Shown one piece after another: positions 36,091 to 47,993 of a DNA stretch of 64,000 nucleotides. Each line of letters opens with the position of its first letter. Position 1 is the stretch's first letter. Made by a program: the position numbers and the translations under genes. The DNA is from Prosopocoilus inquinatus (lineage: Eukaryota > Arthropoda > Insecta > Coleoptera > Lucanidae). Where the stretch lies: assembly GCA_036172665.1 (NCBI GenBank), contig CM069870.1, positions 27,440,001-27,504,000 of the forward strand, in the 5' to 3' direction. The notes under the pieces are model-generated. The model was not told the origin of the DNA. It was given only the letters and a program-made list of their open reading frames with translations, and made no database searches.

Positions 36091-36659
36091 ATGTAGAGAA
36101 TGCATTTCGCAACATTTCACCGATTCAAATTCACAGCGGGGTAAACTCGATTAAGCAAAGGGGTCCAATTTGCTTCCGAAAAAATGGCAAATTGAACATT
36201 TACTTTAATTAATAGGGATAAGTAGTTAAGAAGCCTTCTTTTAATGTTTTCTATTGAATAGTGTTTTTTTTAAATTGTAGTTTTATATACATAAGTCTCA
36301 GTGGATTACAAATTATTTTTTTTAAATTAATTCTGCAATTTTAGCTCGATCATCCCTATCATAGGGTATTTACGGTCTGTAGATTTAAATGACGCAATAA
36401 TACCTTACAGTGTTAACGATCGAGTTTAAAACTACAGCATAAGTTGCTTTTACTAGTTACAATAATTGTTTTTTTTTTGAGAAAAAAAAACTCAACTTCC
36501 TTTAAAGCCGATTTTTTTTTATTTTGACAGGAAAGCGTCACATTATGACTTTTTCTTTATTTTTTGATTTTAGCAAACTAACTAAGCCTGCTTAATGTTC
36601 CAGTATTCTTTGCTGCAGTAGAAAAATGAAAACATTCAATAATTTTGTTGTTTATGAAA
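36091..36659. other. No feature recognised
   Basis: Possible terminal remnants of the mariner relic; otherwise AT-rich and featureless. Confidence 0.4.
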
Positions 36660-37920
36660 ATAAATGTAGGCGCGTTTTTATTTGTTATTAAACGTAAACA
36701 ATCATGTGTTTAACATGTAACAACCACGCAGTGTTTACGTCCGATGTTCAACAATAACAATTATTTTCCCTCACTTGGGCTCTTCTGCCCCTTACCCTCT
36801 TCAGCGGCGAATCTAGATGCCATAGCTCTCTGTTGGGGGAGGAACGCAAGGCGAAGGTACCCACAAATGTCCATCTTCGTACTTCGCATGCATAAGCTCC
36901 AGATGGAGATTAGCATACCTTACATCCTGAGCATATGCCCGCAGGTTGATTGGTGTAACTGCCTCGCAACAAGTAAGTACCTCCAGCACTTCGTCCAAGA
37001 ACGGATTACACCAAGCCATGACCAGCCCTAGGCACATTTTAGGTGGAAGGTTTCGTTAAATATACGAGGAACTACTAATATGCTAAAGCGATAATAGTGG
37101 GAAAAAGTTCTAATCTTTAACGCGTGCGCCCTGTAAAAACAAAACAATAAACCAGTCCGAAGTCCGAGAAGTTTATACGGTACGCAGTAGCCACTACAGT
37201 TCTGGTCGACTTGATACAACAACTTGTTTACATAACTGATTCATTCCGAAATAAACTCGCATTCTTTTTGCAGTGACGGCGCTATAATTGATATGAATTA
37301 AATGTATTATGCCAGTCTTTTTAAAAGTCACATTAAAGAATTATGTTTTCATAATTATTAATTTGAAAGAAACTTAAACGTTACACACGTAATTTACATC
37401 AAACGGTGGCTTCTGATGCAATGACCGCGAGGGTCAGAGTGCCTAGGGCATAAAAGCCATTCAGCGGCGACGTTGAAATCTACGCCGCTGCTTTGTTTAT
37501 CTTTATACTAGTTTTTACCAGATATCCTAGGAATGTCCGACCCTTAGTCATGACCGTTCTTGGCAAGCACAATGCGATCCACTAGGTCAAGTAAACAGCT
37601 AGCTGTATTTCCGACATTGCTACCCTTTGTTCAAGCCACTGGCGGATATATAACAATCACGTATGCAGTTGGATATGATAATCTATCCTGCCCGACCATT
37701 CGGTGGATGCAGAACTATCCCCCAGGTAACACAATCTCTTACCCTTCTGAACGGATACAGCGAGTCGTGTACCCTTGTATCTCAGAATATCACTCAACAT
37801 CAACAACCTATATTTTGAACCAACTCCTCAAGCACATCTTACTACGTTTCATTAACAGACGAACAATCCGATTTACCTTGCGTCTTCCATGTGGCGAGAA
37901 AGGTTTCCTTCTATTCTTTT
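36660..37920 (+). pseudogene. Unidentified coding-like repeat, copy B
   Basis: Second copy of the repeat at 15505-16310, in opposite orientation about 21 kb away. Parts 36660-37023 and 37546-37920 align with copy A; the middle is a later insertion (37024-37545). Readable words are NHAVFTSDVQQ (about 36720), LGKHNAIH (37558), ATGGYITITYAV (37639), PSERIQRVVYPCIS (37742) and TTYILNQLLKHILLRFINRR (37803). Copy B lacks about 150 bp near its 5' end relative to copy A. Both are broken; the family remains unknown to me. Confidence 0.55.
37024..37545. mobile_element. hAT-like non-autonomous insertion in copy B
   Basis: Interrupts an alignment that is continuous in copy A. CATGACC occurs on both sides (about 37017-37023 and 37549-37555), a 7-bp match out of a possible 8-bp duplication. 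The right end reversed reads AAGGGTCGGACATTCCTAGG, resembling hAT termini (CAGGG.TCGGCA); the left end begins AGCCCTAGGCACATTTTAGG. An internal hairpin CAGCGGCG...CGCCGCTG lies at 37461-37489. No transposase. Confidence 0.6.
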
Positions 37921-39671
37921 GAATAACTGAGAAACCCTGGAAAATCATGAAAAGTAGTCCACTCTGTACAACTTATTAATGCAATCAAAATTAAACTCAT
38001 AAACTAAAATAACAGCAATATGAATAAGAAATCGTTACAGTTCTTGTTCTCAGCTGCAGATTTGCCATATATTTCTGAGCTAAATGAGCTATAACTGGAA
38101 CTTGATTGAATCTAATAAATAGATTCTGGAACAAAGTATTTATTCTGAAAGAAATATCCGATTTTTATGTAAGCTCGGCTTAACTGTTTGTATAAAGCCA
38201 TATAAATTCCGCTGTCAAAAACCTCATTCACAGGGATTCTAAGTGGTCGATTAAGTTTGGTGAAATAGCCGCAAATCAAAACAAATGTGCTTCGATATAA
38301 ACAACTGTGCATGGGCACCAAGGGGTCGGCGCCAATGAATGATGAATGATGAAAGACATCGCCGAAGCGCCCACAACGGAGTGTTGACCCCACGCTACGG
38401 TTGGCACCTTGGATGGAGTAGCTATCTGGCCATCACCGGACGTTGTGGGTGAACTGCACTCAGAGAAAGCGACCCAACGAGTAGGTTTATCGATACGCTT
38501 AATACAAAAATTATTTACAAGCATAAGTGCTGGAAGTTGGCGAGTGGGATTGCGTTCATCTCGAACTTTCGTATTTTTACTTTGTTCCTTCAACTGCAAT
38601 GGCATGAATGAGAGCGCAACTTTCAATCCATAAAGCAGCTCGAGTATCATTCACGTAAGTATCGCTCAGGCGAACGTAAACTATAAAAACACTTTTGAAC
38701 ACTAGGTGGGCGCACGTAAGTGAATGAAAAATGGTGTGTATTAAAAATACAGGATATTTATTTGAAACAGATCAATAACACATGTATCGCAGAACTTATT
38801 TTCAACGTTTTGTTTAGACTATATAGTTTTAAATGATTTCATACATAAAAATATCGCTATTCTGAAAAATGATTTTATGAGTTTCAGACAACTTCAAACA
38901 AATTGTCTTGACCATTAATATAATTTTATGTCTACCGAGAAATAACCTGATAAATGTATTGAATAATTTGTTTTACACAGTGAAAAACAAAACAATAAAA
39001 AACTGGAACCACTTGTTCAATTTTTTTAATGTCAGAGTGACGAGAAATGACCATAACTATCATCTCCAGAAATAAAATATAAACTTGAAAAATATTTATA
39101 GTTTTCGTCAAGGCTAGTTTCAAAAACGCAGCGTAAATAGTCATCGAGATATAAACAAATAAATAATTATATTCTAAAATCGTATTCTTTTCTGCATCAA
39201 TATCTAAATTGTACATTTTTACTTAATACATACTATTTGACTACTGAACAAAAATTTCTAAATTACTTAAATATACAACTTTGGTTTGCTGATTTAAAAG
39301 ATTTTGAAAGGATGTATAGTCATAATTAAAAGTAATATCTTCTCAATAAAAAAAATAAGAGTCATAATCTAAAGGATAAATAAACTCGTGTTGAATTTTA
39401 TTTTATGTTTTTATGTTGTGTTTGTTTTACCTGCTTGTTCGTTTGCTTGTCTGTTATAATAGTCAAAAGACATTAGGCCTGAATTTAACATTTGCATGGA
39501 AGTCTTTACTGAAGAGCATGATTGTACATTTATATCGTCAGCCACACAAGTCGAAATACATTAGATAATTTTGTTGCAAATCACATACCTCTACATTATT
39601 TTCACAAAATATTACAACAATATTTATTATAATATAATATTATGTAGATAAATTTCAAGAAAATAATATAC
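37921..39671. other. Unassigned; GC-richer patch at 38270-38650
   Basis: Around 38270-38650 composition rises and overlapping frames open on both strands, but none carries a recognisable motif. An exon or a repeat fragment are both possible. The rest is AT-rich and empty. Confidence 0.3.
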
Positions 39672-40295
39672 ATACAGGGTGAGTCAGAATAATGTCCGAC
39701 CCATTAAAAGCGTATTTACTAAGGTTATGCAAGTGCGAAATTGCAAGAAATAAATCTATTATTATCTATTAATATTACAGCTGAAATTAACTGATTGATA
39801 AAGTTCTAACAAAAAAGTTCAAAATGTAATTTTCATTTAATGAAATTTGGGCTCTATCAATCCTTTAATTTTTTTTCAACATCTAATCGATATTCAATGC
39901 TAATGATTTGTTATTGAAAATTTTTTAGCCCGTAGTAATGCTTATTTTTTTAATTCAACTAAGTACGATTGGATTTTAAAAAAATAAGACAAAATTTTCA
40001 AAAAATCAGTTAGAAATTATTAGCAGATATTCAATAATTACCAAAATATCAATTAGATGTTGAAAATAAATGGAACGATTGATAGACTTCAAGTTTCATT
40101 ATATAAAAATTATACTTTGAATTTTAGCAATCAGTTAATTTCAGCTGTAAGCAGTTCTTATTGTGAACTTAAGTTCTGGGATTATTTATAAATGCCAATA
40201 CTTCCTTGAGATTTAATAGATAAACCAATGCAAGTTTCACATATTAGAAACAGAATTTAACGGGCTATTCGAATGTCTTAAAATATACAGGGCGT
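39672..40295. repeat. Foldback repeat, about 620 bp
   Basis: Near-continuous inversion around about 39965. ACAGCTGAAATTAACTGATTG (39779) matches CAATCAGTTAATTTCAGCTG (40128-40147). Ends carry ATACAGGGTGAGTCAG (39675) and ATACAGGGCGTTC (40284). Inner arms are about 180 bp each with a very short loop. No coding content. Confidence 0.75.
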
Positions 40296-41173
40296 TCGTT
40301 TAAGTTTTTAGAGAAATTTAAACTTTTAAGTTTCAATTGTTTCTGTGCAAACGTACGTAAAAAATGTTGCTATTACCCATAGGGATTACTCTACGCGATA
40401 TTTATAATTAGTTAGGTACACTAAAGATATTTTTTTTAGCCGCCGATTATGAATAAAATACCACTACATTGTAGCTCTTTCATTCAGTTAAATACCTGTA
40501 GATTGCGAATGCTTCGATTTAGGGCTATAGTTGCTGAATAAAAAAATCTTATTTTTAAGAGGTCTATCGAAATCTGCAATAAAAATTAGTATATTCCATT
40601 TACAAAAGTATAAGTTTGGTAAATAACCCACTTATGGGACATGATGTGTATGTGCAATTAATTTGTTGATACAGAACTCATTACAGGCGGTAACTTTTGT
40701 ATAAAAATTTTTCTTTTATAATTAACAGTTAAGGCGCTATTGAAGAAATCTATACCAATGACCCACCCTATATATAGTGAGGTGGTAAAGTAGGAATTAA
40801 TTAAACATTTACTTACACGAAAAACGATGGGATATGTCAATTTTTGCGGACATAAATGGTCTAGGTAAATTTTTTATTTCGATTATTATTCATTGATTTT
40901 TTTTTAATGAAATGACCGCATTTTATTCATTTCATATGAAGTTTATTCTTAAAGTATAAATTCCATTTCGGTAGTGATTTTTCACTAATAACGTCAATAA
41001 ATATTTTTTTAATGAAATGACCGCCTTTTATTTATTAATACGTGCCATATTATGCACTGGAAAACAAACGAAAGTTGATATTTTTTTATTTCTAAAAATA
41101 ATTATATCAAACTTTATATTTTTCAAAACATTAAAGAAATATTTTATTACCAAGTACGGTTTTGCTTTAAGAT
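40296..41173. other. No gene; 25-bp direct repeat
   Basis: TTTTTTAATGAAATGACCGC followed by (A/C)TTTTATT occurs at about 40903 and about 41006, roughly 104 bp apart. No known role. Nothing else recognised. Confidence 0.45.
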
Positions 41174-42073
41174 TACAATGGAACCTCTATAATCCGAAAA
41201 CAGTTTAATTCGAACATCCAATAATTCTAACTTCGAAATCGTGACCTGATAATCCGAACACCACCTCGATAATCCGAACGTTATTGGTAGAAACATGTTT
41301 AGCATCTTGTCTCTTCCTCATGTCAAGTACGTGTATGTAGTCGTCAGTGTTGCCAAACGTGCAAAGAGTATTTTCCCTTTCCAGGTGGCATAAATTCCCT
41401 TATTTTGAATAAAAAAAATTTCTGAATTTTCCACCTTAAAATTTAAGTACGTGCATTGGCTAAACGTAAAAAAAGTAAATGAAACTAAAACTGTCGTTAA
41501 AACTTAACCACCGAAAACATTATTGGAAAAATAAATTAAACACAAGTTCCCTTAATTCATTTAGGAATTTACTATCATCATAACATTTTTTTAGTATAAA
41601 TATAAATGAAAACAAACGTATCCAAGGAAAATAAAAATTTATTAAAAAATTATTAATTTTAGGCATTAATTAATTAAATTAATTAAAATTAATCCCCCCC
41701 CCCGTCGCGCATTGAGATGTCAAAAAGAAAACATTACACATTAACGTTGAAAGACAAAATTGAGATTTTGAAAAAAGAAAAGAAATTGGTGTAAGTTGGT
41801 CCAATATTGCTTTAGAATACTATGGAATAGGTAAAGCAACAGTGCATGATATTTAAAAAAATAAACAATATATGAAATACGTAACAACGGACAAAGGTCC
41901 TGGAAACAGAAAAACTTTAAAAATTAATTCAAATCTTGAAATAAAAGAAATGTTTCTATGCGTGGTTTTTGCAGATTCAACACCTCGTGTATGTTTATCT
42001 AGTAATCCAAACGATTCGCTAAATCGAACAACTCTTTACCTCTAATTATTCGGATTAAAGAAGTTCTACTGTA
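41174..42073 (+). mobile_element. pogo/Tigger-type DNA transposon, internally deleted
   Basis: Left end TACAATGGAACCTCTATAAT and right end (reversed) TACAGTAGAACTTCTTTAAT form the TIRs, with TA at both outer edges as the target duplication. Several subterminal copies of TAATCCGAAC follow on the left. The family normally encodes a transposase of about 500 residues; only its first part remains in this 0.9-kb copy. A second isolated TIR of this family is at 59159. Confidence 0.85.
41717..41990 (+). pseudogene. Tigger transposase N-terminal DNA-binding region
   Basis: Starts MSKRKHYTLTLKDKIEIL, then after a frameshift NIALEYYGIGKATVHDI, NKQYMKYVTTDKGPGNRKTL. This is the CENP-B/psq-type helix-turn-helix found at the start of pogo and Tigger transposases, which binds the TIRs. 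The reading is broken at about 41790 and 41855, and the catalytic DDE domain is absent. A C-run of about 10 bases lies just upstream at 41694-41703. Confidence 0.8.
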
Positions 42074-42380
42074 TAGAGTTATAATCTATTTCTCAAAATG
42101 TGTGTTTCTTTTACATCAGTCAGATCTGCGTTAATTTCTGGATAAAACATTCTTACATTTTCAAAATATTTCATGAAATAAATAGCTGACAAACTATTAA
42201 AAATAGTTTCTCAGGACAATTCGTTTTCGGTCGATACTTCCCCAAAGAATCGAGGTAGTTAACTTTGATCTTTGTCATTAGCTTTTTGTCGTAAAATTGA
42301 CATCGGATGGCAAAAAAGATTTTCGTCTATTTCTACAGGTAACTGAGAAACCCTGCAAAACAATCAAAGCTGGTCCACTC

Positions 42381-43610
42381 TATACAGGGTTATCAAAAAT
42401 TAGCGGGTCACAGAGCAATAGTGGACTTCGTACGTCAAAATATTGCAATTTAGTTGAATTCGCTTAGTCTAAAAGTTGAAAATAAAGGAGATACAGATTG
42501 TTAAAACTAAAATTTTAACTTCACTTTCGTTCAATAATTCTTAGTTTTTGACGTTTAAAAGTTGACATCTGGTGGTTTCTTGGGATGAGAAAGAAATAAC
42601 TATGTGCTCTCAGTTTTTATGTGGCAGATAGAGGGCGTTATGTGCGGTATCATTACCATCATCATCGTTAAAATGATTTAACTTATTTGTGAACAGTCTT
42701 TTGGAACTGCTGGAAAAGCTGTTATTCTCACAATTCGTTTACGCTAATTCGATGTAACACATCAAATTTTATATGATATAAACTTGAATAGATATTACTG
42801 GTATCCATCTACGCTCTATCGAAAATTGATTAAGGTCCATATTTTTTCTTAGCTTTGTGATATTTTTTTAATTTTTTCACTTGTATTGATTTTTTTATGT
42901 TTCTGTAAAATGTTGCATCGATGTAAACTGGTTGAAATCACAAGAAACTCTGTTACTTTTTACGATAATTTTTAATTCCAGTTTCACATATGAACTGTGA
43001 CAAAATTTAAAAGTAAAGCGTGAAAAGGATTATTGTTTCAGAGACTCAGACTATATAAGTGAAGCAAATAAAATAGACTGGTGTTCTCATTTAAACGTAT
43101 TAATTTTTTGCTGTAGAGACTTTATATAAGTTTAAAGTAAGTTAATTTAAACACAAAACTGCGATGTTAACAAATCTAGCTGTAGCCTAATATGGAACGA
43201 AAGTCGAACTGGCTTCAGAAAGCGACAGATGGACTGGAGCCGTTTACGGTCGCGCGGGTGTTCGAACAACATCTGTACATTACCACTTAGATATCTATTA
43301 TTTTTACTAGCCTATTACCTTTGGTCATTCAATGAATGAAAACTGTTTTTGGAAAGAAACAAAATTTACAGAAGAAAATATATTTTCACGGCAATTTTAA
43401 CAAAAAACCAATTTTATTAACTCCTTTGTTTTGTTGTAGACTGTCAAATATCTCTAATTGTTGATATTTGATTAACAAATTAGTTTTTAAAAGCGCCAAG
43501 ACATAAAAAGATTACCCCTAATATTATATGCAATTTTTGTCAGACTTTCTACTGAAACAGAAAATAAGAAAATTATTATGAAAATACAGAACCGTGACCC
43601 ACCCTGTATA
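42381..43610. repeat. Possible 1.2-kb foldback with ACAGGG ends
   Basis: ATACAGGGTT at 42382 with GGGTCAC at 42404, and GTGACCCACCCTGTAT at about 43592-43607, face each other. Inside, AATAAAGGAGATACAG...TTGTTAAAACTAAAATT resembles the complement of 43385-43440. Arms of about 260 bp are strongly diverged; the middle (42640-43330) is unique. Confidence 0.45.
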
Positions 43611-46360
43611 TCTTTCTAAATACCGATTAAATACTTGCCTTTTTATTTACTTCATTAATTTGAACATATTTTGCATTATTTTCAACTATTTCATAATTTG
43701 TACTGCAAATATAGTTTTTACCATTGCATCTATTTCTGTGATAATTTAAACGTATATGCATTTACGTACAAGTCAAATTAATTAACATTTTTCTCTAGCA
43801 GACATGTTTCTATCAAGTTTCATTATCTTCAATAGAAGCATATTATTTACTGAGAAAACGTTATTGATTGTAATACAGAATATTCTGTTCGGCGAATTAA
43901 AGAAGCTATTCTGACTCGACGTTCTATTGCTGCGTTGACAGGCTGTCAAAAGTTAGTTGTCAGTCTGTCCACCGATATCTAATTAGTTCCTCTAAAACGT
44001 AGTACCTTTTTTTTATTAATTAAGAAGCGAGGAAAGTTGTATAAAATTATATTTTGCAGTCTTTCAAAACGTGCATCTACATCTCTAGACGTTGTCTTAA
44101 TTGCTTAATAGTTTATGACGACTCCATGAATAAAGATTAATTGATGCGGATAAAATGGCAGAATAAAATGATTGGTTATTTTTGATGTAAAGTAAAATCT
44201 GTTTGAAGTTGTTCATATTGCATACAAGGACGGCTTAAAATATCTTTAGAAATAAAACTGCGGATTGATTAGACAACAAAAATCTATATTGGAAATACGT
44301 CAAAATGTATTCAAAAATGTACGTATTAGTTACTTTTTCCACTTTATGTCATTTGATAAATAAAAATCAGTTTAAAAACGAACTCTTTAATATCTTGGGA
44401 GTTTTGATTGTAACATATAACTTGTGACAGCGTTGGGACACTAGGTACAGTTACATACCTTTTACCAAGAAGCCGTTTCATAATTAAGTTCCAGAATAAG
44501 AGTTCATTTGAGCTAATTTATATTCCATTGCATGTAATAGGAAGAAATTTAAATAAGAAATCCTGTAATACTATTAGTCAGGTATGTAACGAAATCTATA
44601 AGTTATAACCAATAGTATTCATTTTTGATATATCATTTATAGAACTGTAAATAGTGCATTCTGTTAGACCTGAAACGAATGTTTCCATAAAGGTGTAACC
44701 TTTCATGTTGACTGCCGCTTTCCTTTCGGTAGTGCAAAATTACGAAACAACGTCTTTCTAAAATGCATGAAACTATACTGTGTTGACTCTTGATTTGATT
44801 AAGTGTTTATGACGTTGGTTAGTAACTTGACAAATGCAGCGAATTGTCACTTTTAGAAATTGATTGGTGATAATGCAAGATATTTTCCTGTCACTAAAAA
44901 AAAGGAACTAACTTGAACACATGCGTGGGTACGTGGTTCCTATGCTTGTAATCACTAAGGAAAGGATTAGAATAAGTACACGCCATCGTTTCAGTAGCGC
45001 CGTAATAATGCACCGAACAGGTACATCGTGTAATGGAACGATGAAAATAATTTACGGCATTCTTACTGTATGATGCAATGTGGCGGTATACTCCGGAGAT
45101 CGAAGTACAACTGGTCAACTAATTACTCTAAAAATCTTTACACATTGAAACAAGAAGAGTTGATTGCATAACTGTAATTTTTTATTGCGGCAATATTGCT
45201 CTGTTCTTTGTTATACTGAGTAACACCGTTGCTGTAGCGGCGTTAATTGTCTCCGCCGTCCTTGCGTTTGTTTACACGCTACGATCTAATATCTTATATT
45301 GCCCGCTTCATTAGAATTTGAACCGCGCAAAATATATTTCCCTGATATATAGTAATCACGACGCGACGTTCCTAAACTTTATTTGTTATATTAATGAAGT
45401 TTATAGAATTGTCTACGGTTACATTTAATGCTTTCCCCGTAGGGAATTCAATTCCGAAATCTCGGAATTCTCGATCTCTGGATTTTATTTTTGGGTCCCG
45501 AAATCCCGAAACATTCCTAAAATAATCACGACTTTTTAGCATTGTGTGTAAATGTTTTAATGGAATGTGTAGTTCATTTTAAATTCTTTCAAACCTCTTT
45601 TAGTTCATAAATGCACGATCGAATCGTTTAACTTGTTGGTTACAATATTTAAAAACAAGTATATTTAAATATTAAAAAAGTTTTAGTCTCCTAGTAGAAT
45701 TCAGTCAAATAAAATATGTAGTTGCTTGAAGTAACTTTCGTGAACCATCTGAAATTCTTGACTTTTCGTATCAATCTTTATACAGTGTTTTTTTTTTTAA
45801 CTGTGGCCATAGGAATTTACGTGCTAAAAATGTTTCCTTATGTTAACTTATGTTTTGCTAAGAATTTTAAGCAAATTTTTGTTTCTATAATCAAATACAT
45901 AATTTATTACTAAACAAACATTACCAGAATTAGAGGCGCATTATTCATTTAAATATTTTAATACGTAAAGTTGAATTTATTAAGGAGCAAATATGAATCG
46001 ACTAGGTCAAAATCAAAAATTAATTTTAGATGGCAGCGACTGATTTCTTTTTAAAGTTGACCTACTCGATTCACTTAAAGTTTCCACTTTTAACATTAAA
46101 ATAATTAATTTAAAGGTGTACTTGTTATTCTGACAATATGTAATTTGTAATAAATTATGTAATTGATTATTAAAAACTGAAATTAGCTTAAAATTTTGAG
46201 CAGAACATAAGTTAACACGTAAGGTAGGTAGATAAATTTTCGTTCGTATACACCCAAAAATTATAAAATTGCAAGTAATATTTAATTAACAGATCGAGCT
46301 ATCTTACTTTCTGATAAAGTTTTCACAAAACAAAATCTACCTTATTTATTTACTTTTTTT
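43611..46360. other. No gene recognised
   Basis: Two small structures only: a GAATTC/CCCGAAAT-rich patch at 45437-45510, and an inverted pair GAATCGACTAGGTCAA (45994) against TTGACCTACTCGATTC (about 46056). Frames at 44894-45118 and 45722-45913 show no motif. Confidence 0.45.
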
Positions 46361-46402
46361 CACTCCTGACGAAGCTATAAATCTATAGCGAAACGTTGAG
46401 TG
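46361..46402 (+). ncRNA. Hammerhead ribozyme motif, near complete
   Basis: Stem I CACTC (46361-46365) pairs perfectly with GAGTG (46398-46402). The core CTGACGA spans 46366-46372. Stem II is GCTATA, loop AATC, TATAGC (46374-46389). GAAA follows at 46390-46393, then minimal palindromic stem III ACGT and T at the cleavage position (46397). The only defect is an unpaired A at 46373; a lost T before GAAA would explain it. The 3' flank (CTGTCCGGTTTGAGATT) is shared with 4829-4845, and the 3' half with 12301-12323. Probably the terminus of a PLE or retrozyme-like repeat. Activity is uncertain because of the extra A and U17. Confidence 0.7.
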
Positions 46403-46455
46403 TGTTCCCTTCATTTTTCTGTCCGGTTTGAGATTAAAAAAACTTTGTTCTTACG

Positions 46456-47993
46456 ATATTATATTTGATATAGTTATTTTAAGAAACGACGGACATACAA
46501 CACTTTTTCTTCTTCCGAGCAATACTTTTGAACTTATTAATATGGTTAGTCATGGAATGTTGACGTACTGATATTTGTAAATATCATCACTATTGACGTA
46601 TGTCAATAAATATTTGTTTACATGCAAGTCACATTACTTTGATTTTTACTCTACCTATGTTTTAAATTTACCACCAATTTTCACTTAATAAGCGTTTGCT
46701 TTGTCATTAAAATTTTTTAAATCAAGAAGATAGTTATAGCAGTTAATTTTTTATGTAGGCCACATAATTGATGCATTTCCCTCAAAGTATTAATTGTATT
46801 GAAAAAATACAAAACACATGCTGCATCCTTATGCAAGAAAGAATTGTATCAAGGGCATTAATATCGTTGGAACATCGGTGATAAAAGAAATAATTATGTA
46901 AGGGTTCATGCTTCCTGTATAAGAACTTTGATCTACGTTCGAACTTTGGTACCAGAAAAAATAAGAATAAGTCATCAAGGTTTTTCCTCAATACCAACGC
47001 TTAATGACAAAGCTGACGTGGAGTAAAGTAAGTCATTCAATTCAAATAAATAGTTAGCTTTCCTATTCAGAAAGGGAGTTCGACAAAATAGTTTCCATGA
47101 TGCACGAACACCCTGTCATCTAGAAAAGTGCCTAAAGTAATTTAAGTTGTGTATCAAGCGTCGTGAAGTTTTCTAAATTCTAATTTTCAATTTTCCTAAT
47201 TTATTTTAATTTAAATAAAGGGCACCTAAGAAGCGTCCACGATTGGCGAGGGTGAATTTAAATAAAATAGGACACTATTGCTTAAAATTTAGCATATAAC
47301 AAACATTTTTACAAGTAAACTGTTTTCTGTTGATCTTTCCTTCTCTCTTTCATAATCTAGTTTTAATGTTATGTCGATTTTTAAATTTTAGTTAGTTAAT
47401 TAATTGAATTGAATTCGCATATTATTTTGTTTGTAATCTTTTATTATTGCACTAAAATTCCTTTTACGCTTGAATATATTTTGTGATTTAAAGCTTTAGA
47501 TTTTATTTAAAAAGGTAAGAAGTGGACCGTTTTCGACAATTCCAAGAAAACATAAGTCGACGCCATACGAGCAATTCGTGGAAAACGATTTGGAAATCGA
47601 TTTTTGGTTTCCCATGCTAAAACCGAGGCTTTACTAACAAAGAAATCGAAATTCAATATTGTACGAATTGATAAAATAATTGGAGATGAAAGGGAATGAA
47701 AAGTGAGATTTCAAACCATGTCCGCACGTACGTACTCTACTATTGCTCGAGCTTGTACGTGTAACTTGTCCAACATATTTTAAAATCATTAAGTAAGAAA
47801 TGAATGTAGTAGTCACAGGTTAAAGTATCATTAAAAACACGTGGTTCATACTGCATTAAACCAGTGGTTTCCCAAACTTTATTTACTACGTCACCCTTTA
47901 AGAAAAGCTATTCTTGGCGACTCCACCTCTTCCTTTATTTCATAAAACAATACGGAAGTTTATTTATATGTACTATGCCCACCAAAAAAATCA
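46456..47993. other. No feature recognised
   Basis: AT-rich; an AACACCCTGTCATC box at 47106 may be a solo foldback end. The minus-strand frame at 46782-46997 has no known motif. Confidence 0.45.

Noticed and set aside
45437..45510. GAATTC/CCCGAAATCCCG-rich patch
   Set aside because: Suggestive of a transposon end seen in insects, but no partner or boundary could be found.
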